Source of the DNA: Linyphia triangularis
Taxonomy: Eukaryota > Arthropoda > Arachnida > Araneae > Linyphiidae
Assembly (NCBI GenBank): GCA_963978545.1
Contig: OZ021722.1
Location: 107,872,442-107,936,441 of the forward strand
Direction: 5' to 3'
DNA length: 64,000 nt
The first letter of the stretch is position 1; each line of letters starts with the position of its first letter. Shown here one piece after another: positions 18,501 through 26,354 of the stretch. The notes under the pieces are model-generated. The model searched no databases. It was given only the letters and a program-made list of their open reading frames with translations, and was not told where the DNA came from. Both the position numbers and the translations under genes were made by a program.

Positions 18501-21465
18501 CAGATGAGACCCTCCATACCTGAACACTGGAGCAAATGCAAGGTAGGTAGCTATCTTTGTAAATGACTAGTATGTTTACACACAGCAGAAACAACCCCAA
18601 ACAGGGTTCCCACTGACGTTAAAAGTGCTTAATATTTTAACTGATTTTCCAGACCTTAAAAGTAATTGAAAATGCTTCATCTTTCCGCCCATGCAGTGGC
18701 ACCACCTGCAATAGTCCTTTGCTATTTTAATTTTCATTCATAATAGCTTGGCATTGAAATAAAACAGTTTGTCATTTCATTAAGTGGTCATTTTCGTACC
18801 TACTCACCAAATTTCATGGTTTTAAACTCGAAAATAGCGTCTAATGTATTTTGTTTTACATTTGAAATCCGTTCGCCAATCCCTATGCAGTGGCACCACC
18901 TGCAATAGTCTTCTGCTTTTTTAATTTTCCTTTATAATAGACATTAAATAAAAACAATTTATATCATTTCTTTAAGTGATCATTTTCGTGCCTACTTATC
19001 AATTTTAAGGTTTTAAACTCGAAAATAGCGTCTAATGTATTTTACTTTACATTTGAAATCCTTACGCCAATCCCTATGCAATAGTCTTCTGCTTTTCTGC
19101 TTGTCATTTATAATAGACTAGCTGAATACCTGTGCTTCGCTACGAAATTTTACCATGTGCCTTTCAGTAATCAAAAGACATTGATGTATTCTACACTTCA
19201 GACGTTTGCTTCCTTTTCGATTTCGACAATTTGTATTATCAAAATATGAACTTTCCTTTGTTGAAATTTGAGAATATATTGAAAATGAGACATTTGAATA
19301 TCCCTCGTTTGGAACGTTTAACCCCCTTTGGTTTGTTATAATAATTTTAAATAATAACTAATTTTTTCTATATTTGCCGTTCTTAACATTTGCACCAAAT
19401 ATCAGAATGAGGAACTTGCACATGTGAGGAAAATGAATATTTTTTGCATTTTCTAGTGTTATCCAACGAATATATTCGAGCAGTGCAATTATTTTTTATC
19501 TTTATGCTTTCAATTAATCAAAAATCGAGTTTGAAATTAGCCGAAATCAAAGGAAAAGTCACGTGACCAAAAACGCATAAAAAAAACGTGATGTGATTAT
19601 GCAGAGATAAAGTCGCAAAACGAAGGAGAAATCTCACTCTAAAACTGGTTTTAGACTGGTTCATTATCTGCGCGTTGACGTTCACGCAAAAATGGCTTTT
19701 TCTCGCCAAATCGCAAAGTGAAAAACTAAATATTTTTTTAACTATCTATCCAAGCTCAAATTTTTGAATAAATGGTATTGTTTTTCATGATTTTTCTCTA
19801 CTTTTATTTAAAAATAAAACCAAAAAAGGTGAAAGTTCCTCATTGTGAAAACATTGGAAATGGGTCATTCGGATATCCCTTGTTTGGAACGTTTAACCCC
19901 TTTTCCATCTTTAAAGAGGGTTAATCGTGATAGCTTACATTTTCTAAGTTTGGATTTGTTGTCATTTGCACCAATTTTCAATGTTGTGACCATGTGGGGA
20001 AATGGGGCATTCGAATTTCCCTCGTTTGGGATGTTTAACCCCTTTTCCACTCCTTAAAGTGGATTAATCAAGATCAGAATAGCTTACTTTTTCTATATTT
20101 GTCTTTGTTGTCATTTGCACCAATTTTCAGAGTTGTGATCATATGGGAAGTGAGACATTCGAATATCCTTCGTTTGAAACGTTTAACCCCTTTCCCACCA
20201 TTTAAAGTGGGTTAATCGAGATTGGAATAGCTTAATTTTTCTACGTTTGTTGACATTTGTACCAGTTTTTAGAATTGTTACCAAATGGGAAGTGGGACAT
20301 TCAAATATTCCTAGTTTGGAACGTTTAATCCCTTTTTCGACCACTTAAAATGGGTTAATCGAGATCGGAATAGCTTACTTTTTCTATGTTTACTCTTGTT
20401 AATATTTCTACCAGTGTGCAGAGTTATGACCAAATGGGAAGTGGGATATTCGAATGTCCTTCGTTTGGAACGTTTAACCCCTTTTCGACCCCTGGGTTAA
20501 TCAAGATCGGAATAGCTTACTTTTTCTATTTTTACCGTTGTTGATATTTGGGCCAATTTTCGAAGTTGTGACTATGTGGGAAGTGGAAGAATTAGTGATG
20601 AGTGAGTCAGTGAGGGCTTTGTCTTATATATATAGAGATAGGCATTAAATGAAAATAATATGTCATTTCATTAAATTATCATTTTTGTACTCACTCACCA
20701 AGTGTCAAGCAGGGTTCCCACGGTCATTGAAAGTCATTAAAAGTGCTTAATATTTTTTGAACTTGTTTTCAAGGCCTTGAAAATGCTTAGAGGTCCTTAA
20801 AAGTCCTTAATTTTTACAGATTTATACAAAATTTATAAAAAATACAACTCGGACTTGCTGTTCCCTCGTGACCGCCACTTATCTGCACCTTATAGGAATT
20901 TTCCGACATATTTGTATTACGCATCCACCAACTTGTCACTTTTTTGATAGAATATACTTTATTAAAAATTTAAATACAGACATGATGCCTGAAAACAAAT
21001 TTTCAAAGGTCCTTAAAAACATTAATTAGGTCCTTAAAAGTCATTGATTTTCATTCTGTGATTTGAGTGGGAACCCTGGTCAAGGTTTTATACAAAATAG
21101 TTTCTAAATAAACACGGCTAGGAGATTATTATAACATAGGAAATGACTTCCTCTTAAAGTGAAAAGGCAAAGTTTCAAAGAGTTACCAGCATTTTACATA
21201 AGCCCCATTTCAAACATAAAAATTAATAAACTGTTTTCCGTTTCAGTACATGCAAATCATGAGCAAAGTGATGCAAGAGAGTTGGAAACAAAATCCGGGG
21301 GCAAGGCTCCTGGCCCTCCGAGTCAAAAAGACACTCTCGAGTCTCGAGAACCAAATCAGACAAAACAAACAAAATCAAATGAACGAAAACAAACAAAATC
21401 AAATGAACGAGGACAAACAAAATCAAATGAACGACGACCTACAAAAGGACGAGAAGCTCGTTTGA
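3460..21465 (+). CDS. tkv: BMP type I receptor serine/threonine kinase, thickveins/BMPR1 type (11 exons)
   Basis: Transmembrane receptor that binds BMP/Dpp ligands with a type II receptor and phosphorylates Smad1/5/8-type R-Smads. I assembled the exons by hand: 3460-3550, 6071-6258, 8180-8300, 11444-11555, 12541-12676, 13420-13612, 13792-13983, 15498-15603, 16646-16821, 18412-18542, 21247-21465. All phases agree and give about 554 residues, close to the usual size for type I BMP receptors. Order of domains: signal peptide (1-29), ten-cysteine ectodomain (about 36-121), TM helix (about 147-170), GS box (203-212), kinase (about 224-513), Asn/Gln-rich tail (514-554). Kinase hallmarks visible: Gly loop GRGRFG (232-237), Lys252, HRDIKSRN (351-358), DFG (371-373), GTRRYMPPE. 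The L45 loop ([11 protein letters not shown], 285-295) is of the BMP class, not the activin/TGF-beta class. Oddities are CAVL in place of LPLL after the GS box and the repeat-built tail. Alternative 5' exons, common in this gene, cannot be excluded. Confidence 0.95.
4640..4818 (-). mobile_element. tRNA-derived SINE with 13-bp TSD
   Basis: On the minus strand the element begins GCCGACCAAACGG and has a box A-like ATAGTGGTTAGCATG and box B GGGTTCGAGTCCC, then about 100 bp of body and a tail rich in AACC. AAATTTTCAAATG is present on both sides (4627-4639 and 4819-4831), a perfect 13-bp target-site duplication. Acceptor and anticodon stems pair poorly, so this is a SINE head, not a functional tRNA. 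Confidence 0.85.
5286..5945. mobile_element. Foldback (long inverted repeat) element with nested hairpin
   Basis: Arms at about 5291-5535 and 5705-5940 are imperfect reverse complements, with outer ends AGAGGCGACTGCA and TGCAGTCGCCTCT. The loop contains a second inverted repeat (5569-5600 against 5636-5668, ACTTGCATCTTT / AAAGATGCAAGT). A single-arm copy of the same family lies at 28690-28925. The 61-codon open frame in the loop is not credible coding sequence. Confidence 0.8.
6071..6258 (+). CDS. tkv: tkv exon 2: first part of the ligand-binding ectodomain
   Basis: The acceptor is ...CATATCTAG/ at 6070 and the donor CAG/GTAAAT at 6259. The reading contains CYCSSGHCP, a Cys before [17 protein letters not shown] and HGCLPPEE. 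These carry the first six ectodomain cysteines of the activin-receptor three-finger fold. The wording is that of arthropod thickveins rather than saxophone or baboon. The exon ends on a codon boundary. Confidence 0.93.
6339..6780. repeat. Tandem duplication, about 216-228 bp x2
   Basis: Two nearly identical copies, both starting GAGTTGGTCTTTGTTCAGGC, at 6339 and 6555. The second carries an extra dozen bases (around CCATATGGG). Both share the GTGTGTGTGAAGAA segment. The 61-codon frame at 6647 exists only because of this duplication. Confidence 0.9.
6990..7265 (+). mobile_element. SINE-like element, plus strand
   Basis: A box A-like TGGCCTGGCAAGTAGTG and a box B-like GGGTTCGGTTCTG lie about 40 bp apart, followed by about 200 bp of body and a short AAACAAACAAA tail. 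I did not find a clear TSD. The phrase resemblance to RNA polymerase III promoters is the main evidence. Confidence 0.5.
8180..8300 (+). CDS. tkv: tkv exon 3: second part of the ectodomain
   Basis: The acceptor is TTAATCTAG/ and the donor CCAT/GTAAGT. It encodes [17 protein letters not shown] followed by [13 protein letters not shown]. The CC-x5-CN signature ends the three-finger domain and supplies the last four cysteines. A short Thr-rich juxtamembrane linker follows. Phase 1 at the 3' end. Confidence 0.95.
9241..9460 (-). repeat. Diverged repeat shared with 48.2, 53.1 and 63.1 kb
   Basis: Shared phrases are CCAATC(G)..GAAACTTGGCAGATAG and TCGATGACAATGCATTCTAT. Here they read on the minus strand. 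The translated phrase (LAD-K/R-F..D-NAFY) is similar between copies, but no copy has a long frame. Confidence 0.55.
10173..10432. mobile_element. TTAA-flanked short DNA element (piggyBac-like), nested
   Basis: TTAA at 10173-10176 and 10429-10432 bounds an element whose ends are inverted: TTAACCCTCTGAGCGTCA on the left, and TTAACCTTCTGAGGGTCA on the complement of the right. It splits the host repeat phrase CCTTTTTGACCCTTTAAA, which is uninterrupted in the 255-bp units nearby. TTAA duplication is the hallmark of piggyBac-type transposition; class assignment is inference. Confidence 0.75.
10456..10965. repeat. 255-bp x2 tandem repeat
   Basis: GACTATATTGGAAGTGGGAC begins at 10456, 10711 and 10966, exactly 255 bp apart. 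The first two units look almost identical (one visible change, ATATCTTAC against ATAGCTTAC). Confidence 0.92.
11444..11555 (+). CDS. tkv: tkv exon 4: transmembrane helix
   Basis: The acceptor is TTTTACAG/ and the donor ATCAG/GTAAGA. After a short linker ([12 protein letters not shown]) there is one strongly hydrophobic segment ([19 protein letters not shown]) of about 24 residues ending before the basic stretch in the next exon. This orients the kinase to the cytoplasm. The incoming phase 1 and outgoing phase 2 fit the neighbours. Confidence 0.92.
11556..12540 (+). other. tkv intron 4
   Basis: AT-rich, with a short pogo-like MITE at 11758-11856. The open frame running from 12353 into exon 5 is intron read-through plus exon. 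Confidence 0.7.
11758..11856. mobile_element. 99-bp pogo/Tigger-like MITE with TA duplication
   Basis: Starts CAGTCAAACCCCGTTAACG and ends GTTTGACTG as an inverted end, with TA on both sides (11756-11757 and 11857-11858). CAGT..AACC termini and TA targets are typical of pogo/Tc1-type elements. Related sequences lie at 16232-16442, about 57810-57955 and about 61455-61617. Confidence 0.75.
12541..12676 (+). CDS. tkv: tkv exon 5: juxtamembrane region and GS box
   Basis: The acceptor is TTTTTAAG/ and the donor GTTCTG/GTGAGT. It encodes a basic stop-transfer ([13 protein letters not shown]), then [10 protein letters not shown], the glycine-serine box phosphorylated by type II receptors, then CAVL. 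Type I receptors usually have LPLL at this last position, with the exon boundary before VQRTI exactly as seen here. The loss of Leu-Pro is therefore a substitution, not a misplaced splice site. Confidence 0.95.
12677..13419 (+). other. tkv intron 5
   Basis: AT-rich, no recognised repeat or hidden exon. Confidence 0.6.
13420..13612 (+). CDS. tkv: tkv exon 6: kinase N-lobe
   Basis: The acceptor is TTCCATCAG/ and the donor TTTTGG/GTGAGC. It begins [16 protein letters not shown] and contains the nucleotide-binding loop GRGRFGEVW and the VAAKVFF strand with the ATP-anchoring lysine (residue 252). The helix C region WARETDIY, with its Glu, and RHENILG follow. The match to type I BMP receptors is continuous. 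Confidence 0.97.
13792..13983 (+). CDS. tkv: tkv exon 7: L45 loop and hinge
   Basis: The acceptor is TTTTTTCAG/ and the donor AGCAAG/GTGTGT. It encodes [15 protein letters not shown], the BMP-class L45 loop that selects Smad1/5/8. The hinge ([16 protein letters not shown]) and the helix E region ending in [12 protein letters not shown] follow. Intron 6 before it is only 179 bp. Confidence 0.97.
13984..15497 (+). other. tkv intron 7
   Basis: Holds the GGGTTCCC-family element at 14134-14510. The rest is AT-rich DNA, including a loose run of TTATCCCTAAA-like phrases around 14590-15000. Confidence 0.65.
14134..14510. mobile_element. GGGTTCCCAC hAT-like MITE, copy 1
   Basis: Inverted ends GGGTTCCCACGGTCATT and GATTTGAGTGGGAACCCTG. 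GTTAAGA is repeated directly on both sides (14127-14133 and 14511-14517). The internal phrase GAAAATGCTTAGAGGTC is shared with the copies at 20.7 and 24.7 kb. Confidence 0.8.
15498..15603 (+). CDS. tkv: tkv exon 8: catalytic loop and DFG
   Basis: The acceptor is CTATTTCAG/ and the donor AAAAG/GTATAT. It encodes [17 protein letters not shown] with the catalytic Asp353, then [16 protein letters not shown] with the metal-binding Asp371. Both essential kinase motifs are intact, so the protein should be catalytically competent. Confidence 0.97.
15604..16645 (+). other. tkv intron 8
   Basis: Contains two adjacent pogo-like fragments (16232-16282 and 16288-16442). A possible inverted pair, GATGCACCGAATATT (about 15897) and AATATTC..GGTGCATCCC (about 16537-16606), suggests that the pogo-like pieces lie inside an older element. 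Confidence 0.6.
16232..16442. mobile_element. Two adjacent pogo-like MITE copies
   Basis: The 51-bp copy 16232-16282 (CAGTCAAACCCTGTTAACA ... GGGTTTGACTG) has TA on both sides. A second copy of about 155 bp starts CAGTCAAACCCCGTTAAC at 16288 and ends GTTAACGGGGTTTAACT. Both share the ends of the element in intron 4. Confidence 0.7.
16646..16821 (+). CDS. tkv: tkv exon 9: activation segment
   Basis: The acceptor is TTTTAG/ and the donor GATG/GTAATT. It encodes [19 protein letters not shown], then [19 protein letters not shown] and [18 protein letters not shown]. The [10 protein letters not shown] substrate-recognition segment and the MADMYSF helix are typical of type I receptors. Confidence 0.97.
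17434..17770. mobile_element. Foldback MITE (GGCAATTCTC ends), copy 1
   Basis: Arms of about 150 bp pair across a centre near 17575. The left arm has GGGCAATTCTCTGG, CATTTTGGCTC and AACAGATAAGAATTATAAAA; the right arm has the reverse complements. A second copy is at 27228-27592. Confidence 0.8.
17958..17994. repeat. Perfect 17-bp inverted repeat
   Basis: ATTAGGTTTTAATATAG, loop TGA, then CTATATTAAAACCTAAT. A short perfect hairpin inside intron 9, with no conserved partner in the window. Confidence 0.8.
18412..18542 (+). CDS. tkv: tkv exon 10: kinase C-lobe
   Basis: The acceptor is TCATCTGTAG/ and the donor TGCAAG/GTAGGT. It encodes [37 protein letters not shown] and EHWSKCK. The NPSFEDM..VVC signature is shared by type I BMP receptors. 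It ends in phase 0. Confidence 0.96.
18602..18680 (+). mobile_element. Truncated GGGTTCCCAC hAT-like fragment
   Basis: Only the left end (CAGGGTTCCCACTGACGTTA and the following AAAGTGCTTAATATTTTAAC) is present. The right end is missing; the sequence passes into the 194-bp tandem repeat. Confidence 0.65.
18694..19117 (+). repeat. About 194-bp tandem repeat (family D core)
   Basis: CAGTGGCACCACCTGCAATA starts at 18694 and 18888, and a shortened third unit follows. Units share AAACTCGAAAATAGCGTCTA. Related blocks are at about 28256-28590, 37170-38040 and 48575-48733. Confidence 0.85.
19118..20640 (+). mobile_element. CTAGCTG-family repeat, copy 2, full length
   Basis: Starts CTAGCTGAATACCTGTGCTT and ends TATATATATAGAGATA. 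Inside are five units of about 145 bp (GTTTAACCCC-type phrases at 19891, 20033, 20181, 20323 and 20472). It interrupts the phrase TTATAATAG / CATTAAAT of the 194-bp repeat, which is unbroken at about 18925. No transposase or reverse transcriptase is seen. Confidence 0.8.
20710..21078. mobile_element. GGGTTCCCAC hAT-like MITE, copy 3
   Basis: Ends CAGGGTTCCCACGG and GTGGGAACCCTG, with GTCAAG directly repeated outside. The body matches the copies at 14.1 and 24.7 kb. Confidence 0.8.
21247..21465 (+). CDS. tkv: tkv exon 11: end of kinase plus repeat-built C-terminal tail
   Basis: The acceptor is CCGTTTCAG/. [20 protein letters not shown] and [16 protein letters not shown] complete the kinase. 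Type I receptors normally stop within a few residues of this helix. Here a 41-residue tail continues, dominated by three (N/D)KQNQMN(E/D) octads (residues 522-545), then DLQKDEKLV and TGA at 21463-21465. The tail is charged and polar with no known docking motif I can recognise. Confidence 0.93.
   Translation, partial: YMQIMSKVMQESWKQNPGARLLALRVKKTLSSLENQIRQNKQNQMNENKQNQMNEDKQNQMNDDLQKDEKLV
21364..21435 (+). repeat. 24-bp x3 in-frame minisatellite in the tkv tail
   Basis: Three consecutive 24-bp units beginning AACAAACAAAATCAAATGAA code for [16 protein letters not shown] and DKQNQMND. The unit length is a multiple of three, so copy-number changes keep the frame. Confidence 0.9.
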
Positions 21466-21528
21466 TGAAGGCTTCCGCCATAGCGAATTCTACTGTTGTG
21501 CCACAGGGGAGGTTTCGCCAATCTACCA

Positions 21529-21534
21529 AATAAA
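21529..21534 (+). promoter_or_regulatory. Candidate polyadenylation signal AATAAA
   Basis: AATAAA occurs 64 bp after the tkv stop codon. It would give a very short 3' UTR. Later AATAAA hexamers exist in this AT-rich DNA (for example near 28180), so which one is used cannot be settled from sequence. Confidence 0.3.
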
Positions 21535-24339
21535 CGAAGCTCTTCTTGTCGATACTTACTGGTGCCTTTATACACTCGTGAAAGACTTGAGAATCTCAGC
21601 ATCCTCAATTGTATATAATGATCACAGGGGGATAGTATTTCAAGCCTTTACTTGAAGTCAACCGCTCAATATTTGTCCTGTATTTATTCAGGTCTACAAA
21701 GCATTTATATAGATTTGTAATGTAGTTTTTATCCTGACCCACCCGTTTCTAAACGTCGGATGACATAATCTGTGCATGGAAGTGTTTGGATATTATGACA
21801 ATCTGCTTGTTTTTCTTTTAGCTTCAATCTCCTTCGGACTGAAATAGTAACTACGGGGTTTTCGCGCTCGTGAAATGTCGGGAATTTGGACATTGGGTTA
21901 ATTTTGTCATGGAAAGTCATGATTTTGGGCAAAAAATGACTATAAGTCATGCAAAAACAATGAATTTCTTGGGTTTCTGAACATTTTACGTAAAATCACT
22001 AGACTATGAATCATTTATCACTTTTCATCTACGTCTTTATTTACATTTTGACAGAAACAATGGCCGTGATTAAAAATTGTGGCCAATGAAGACATTTCCG
22101 AACTCCAAATTTGTGACATCACGCGAGTAAGGTCTCATAGGTGGGGAAAAAATATATAAGAACTGAAATGAACTAATTGTATAAGGTTGGGTTTACATTT
22201 TGACTTTTTTTTCCTTCTTTCTTAATGCTGTGCAGTACCGTTTTGCATTGCTGATACTAAAACATTTGATTTTTGAGGATACGATTTTATTTATTATTAT
22301 TGGCTTATTCATTCTTCAAATGGTTAATTATTACTAAAGATTGATTAGTTTTTTTCAACACTGAAATATCAAGGATTAGAAAATTAATTCTCCTTTTTTC
22401 TTCAGATTTTGAAGGAAATTCGTTACTGAGTTAAACAAGGATTTTTTTTAACTATTAATATAAGACTTTATATGTTCATATTAATAAAAGTCATATTGTG
22501 TTTTTTTTTATGCAACATTTTTGGTTTATGAAAAATTGTTGGCTGAAGTCTTAGGAAAGTCATGGATTTGTGACTTTTGTTTTGACAGAATCCCTGTAAC
22601 TAAGAAATATTTTTTCCTAGTTTGAACTCTCTGAGCTGGCTATAGTGCGTTTTACATTGAATGGCAACCTAGTGGTAGTTGAAGAAGTAGAATGAAAGTT
22701 TTTAAAAAAATCATTAAATAAAAAACTTTCTTGTTCCTCTTATCAGGCTGTCAAAATGCATATATTGGTGGACCCATAAAAGTAATGATTTCCTTTTTCC
22801 ATAAATGTGCGTTTTCCAGAATAAAAAATATATAGCTTACATAAAATGTTTTTTGGATGAAATACTTTCATTAAATTTAAGTTACTATTTAATAAATTTA
22901 AAATTTGATATAGCATATAAAAAAATTTAAAAAATAATATGGTGGTGAAAAATTATCTAGCAGTACAATTTTTTTATCTATAAATTATCGACAATTTAAA
23001 AATATCTTACAGTTTTCATTTGCCCAAAGTGAAAGCGTGTCGCTTTTTGTTTTTACTTTAAGTCTGAAGGAGGTATTAAGATAAGATAAAACTTACTTTA
23101 GTATACTGTTGATTTATTTAGTTTTTTTCTACCACATGTTATGGTAGTTGCAGCTTATTTGTAATTGGCGCAAATTATTGTGATGTTTAATTTAGTATAT
23201 TCTTTGTTTATCTTTGATGGATCAATTTTTTGAGAGAATATTTAGAGCACCTATTATATTCTATGTGTTTTTTAAGTTTGATTTTTACTTCGTAAAAAGA
23301 TATTTATCTTTTCATTAAATTTTAAGTTGCTAGATTGTTTTTAAACTTTAAAATATTGCACATTTGTTAGCATCACGAAAATAGCACTGTTTAGAATTTG
23401 TTATTGTAAAAAATTTATTAATTATATTTTGAAATGCATAAGTTTGTTTAGTTTAAAATTTAGTATTAAAGTATGCATGCTTATTTGCAATCACACTTTA
23501 CTTCTTTTTACAATTGTGTGCTTAAAAAATAAGTTTTTGTGTAATAACATTCTTAAAAGGCTACTTCAAAGTTTTTCCTAATATTTTGCAAGCATTCACA
23601 ATAAGCAATTGTGAATGTTATCTAAAACTTGTAAACTTTCAGTTATGCAAATTGACAATAGTTAATTGACAATCTGTCTAAAAGGCTTAAAAATATTTCT
23701 TGAATTATGCTATCTGATTATTAAGAGTGGTATGTTATTAAATAATTTTTGTAGCAGGCAGTGATCCACTATTTAAAATTTTTATGTTTATTCTAAATTA
23801 TTTGTATTTAGTTGAGGTGTAAAATGCATCTCTCTATTCTCGGTGCTTGTGTTCTGTTATTTTGTTTAAAATGTCAAATTTTAATTTTAGAAATATTTTA
23901 AGATTTTTCTTTGCTTGTGTATCATTGTTAAGAAATTCAGTTTCATACATCTCATTTGTATGATAGTTGATAGCTTTAAAAAAAAAAAAAAAAAAAAAAT
24001 CAAAATTCGTTATTTTGACTTTTAATGCTACTGTAATAAACCAAGTTCGATATAAAAAAAAAATTGCACAATATTCTCATGGTGATAGAAATGAAATTAT
24101 AAAATGTGACTCATTGATTTTTTTTTCTCAACTTTTATTTGACGATTTTTTTTTTTAACATTTCATTGCCTCTCAGTACATGACGATAAATACATATCAA
24201 AAGCAGATGTCAACTTCAGATTGTCTTACGAGCAGATATTGTACTTGCTTTTGCATTTGTTTTATTTATTTTTTACAAATAATTTGAAATGTTTCACTTA
24301 TTGTCTCCGATTATTTGGTGTCTGCTGGGAGAAAAAGGA
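21535..24339. other. Downstream flank of tkv
   Basis: AT-rich DNA with no supported gene. It could include tkv 3' UTR if a distal poly(A) site is used. A poly-A tract lies at about 23977-23999. Confidence 0.5.
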
Positions 24340-24671
24340 CAGGGTTCCCACTCTCATTGAAAGTCATTAAATGTGCTTAATATTTTTAACTTGTTTTCAA
24401 GGCCTGAAAGGTACTTGAAAATGCTTAAGAGTTCCCTAAAAGTCGTTAAGTTCTGCTGATGTTGTGTGCCCAACGGCAATATTTATAAAAATTCAACTCT
24501 TATTTGTTTATTCCCTCAAGACCACCGCTTATCCCAGCTGCTCTGGAATCGCCCGATATATTTATATTTCGCATACGGCAACTTATACATTATTTGTTTT
24601 TTTAGCAAAAGCATTTTACGAGTAATGTAGCCGGAAAATGCACATTTAATGTGCTATGGCCAAAGTATAGT

Positions 24672-25030
24672 CAGGGTTCCCACAGTCATTGAAAGTCATT
24701 AAAAGTGCTTAATATTTTTTAACTTGTTTTCAAGGCCTTGAAAGTGCTTGAAAATGCTTAGGGGTCCTTAAAAGTACTTAATTTTTGCAGTTGTTTGGCC
24801 AACTGCAAAATTTATAAAAATACAACTCGGACTTGCTATCCTCGAGTGACCGCCACTTATCTGCACCATATTAGAATTCCCCGACGTATTTGTATTGCGC
24901 ATCCATTAACTTATAAGTCTTTTTATAGTACTTTATTAAAAACTTATTTATAGGCATGAGGCCTAAAAAAAAATTTCAACGGTCCTTAAAAGTCATTGAT
25001 TTGCATTCGGTGATTTGAGTGGGAACCCTT
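24672..25030. mobile_element. Inner GGGTTCCCAC MITE
   Basis: Starts CAGGGTTCCCACAGTCATTG and ends GATTTGAGTGGGAACCCTT. The body is the same short non-coding version as at 14.1 and 20.7 kb. Confidence 0.75.
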
Positions 25031-25203
25031 ACAGTGCATATGAAAAATGGATTGCAATATCATCTAAGTCTGTTCGTAAGGCAAAATGCAAATTCTGCAT
25101 GAAAGATTTTGATGTTAGCGCTAGTTGCGAAGCAGCTGTAAAATCACACATTAAAAACATGCCTGAAAATAAATTTTCAAATGTCCTTAAAAATATTATT
25201 TAG
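25031..25203 (+). pseudogene. BED-type zinc-finger remnant of a hAT transposase
   Basis: The frame reads YSAYEKWIAISSKSVRKAKC then KFCMKDFDVSASCEAAVKSH, and stops with TAG at 25201. The aromatic-K-W start, CxxC pair and a SH near the end are the layout of BED fingers at the N-terminus of hAT transposases. The second His is lost and no catalytic domain follows, so it is a fragment. It links the GGGTTCCC MITEs to a hAT parent. Confidence 0.6.
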
Positions 25204-26354
25204 GTCCTTAAAAAGTCCTTGATTTTCATTCTGAGATTTCAGTTGGAACCCTGAAAGATAAACTAATTTAAACGTATAAAAGATTGAGTTAGAGAAATAA
25301 AAACGTAATGTTTTAGATAATATTTTATAAATTAACAAACGCAGTATCAAAAAGATGTTTCTCCTACAGATGTCAAATAAAGACCTTAGTTGAATGTGTT
25401 ATTAAGTTAATTCAATTGCAAATAGGATTACATTTCTTGCAATATGTTTTTTTTTGTATTGTTGTTAAGCATGGATGCAGAACAGTTGAGTGGTTTCAGC
25501 AATAATTTGTGCCAAACATATTGGTAATTGTTACTAATACTCACCTTGGCTATCTGTGTGTATAAGTGTTTTATTGTAGACTTAGCCTAGGATCTGTCAT
25601 TGTTTTAAAGTTTCTCATTGTATTGACATGTGAATACAAAGCTGATGAATTTATAAGGCAGCTGGAATTAATACAGATTTAAGGTCATTTTTTTATATAT
25701 ATTCTCCTTTAAAAGCAATTGTGTAATGTTAATGTATTCAGACATGGTACGGTTCAGCAGAATTGCTGATTTCAGTTGGGTTTTTTTACCGAAATTTCTG
25801 TACTTTAAAATATTAGAAAACAAAGTTTAATTAGATTTACCTGTTTATTAGTATTGTATAATGTTTAAAGTTGTTTAGTTTCTGAAATTTTTTTTAATTG
25901 GATGTTTTTTGCTGGTTTTTTTTTTTTTTTTTTACTTTTTTTAACCCACTGAGAAGAATTTTTTTCCGGTACCTTATTTATTTAGATCATTTAAAGTATA
26001 TTTTGAATTTTTCAGATTTTTAGAAAATTATTTTTATGATTTTTTTTAAATAAAATTTTGATTGGCAAATTTTCTTACCAACCATCGTTAATGGGTTAAT
26101 TGAATGTTTTGCGTGATATTCAGCCGTTTTGTGCTTGGGCCTCTGTATGACATTACAATTGCTGATGGTAATTATCAATTTATTTTGTCACATTTTAATA
26201 ATTTTACTTATTAAAATTTTCAACAAAATATTTTAAATTTTAAACAATGACTACTTTGAAATCCAGTCACTACATACTTGAATATAAATTCATTTATAAC
26301 ATTCTGATAAATAATGTATTACTTAAATATGTAGAAAAATTCGCACCTCTTCTA

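Larger units (their letters stand above)
18543..21246 (+). other. tkv intron 10
   Basis: Almost entirely repeats: a truncated GGGTTCCC element (18602-18680), a tandem of a 194-bp unit (18694-19110) interrupted by a CTAGCTG-family element (19118-20640), and another GGGTTCCC element (20710-21078). Confidence 0.8.
24340..25253 (+). mobile_element. GGGTTCCCAC hAT-like element with a nested copy inside
   Basis: The outer element runs from CAGGGTTCCCACTCTCATTG (24340) to GGAACCCTG (25253). A second element of the same family, 24672-25030, sits inside it. The outer element resumes after 25030 with a coding remnant (see the next entry). TATAGT and TACAGT beside the inner ends look like a decayed duplication. 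Confidence 0.7.

Noticed and set aside
21159..21533. Alternative 124-codon plus frame over tkv exon 11
   Set aside because: It overlaps the repeat-built tail in another frame and starts in the intron; the acceptor phase selects the kinase frame.
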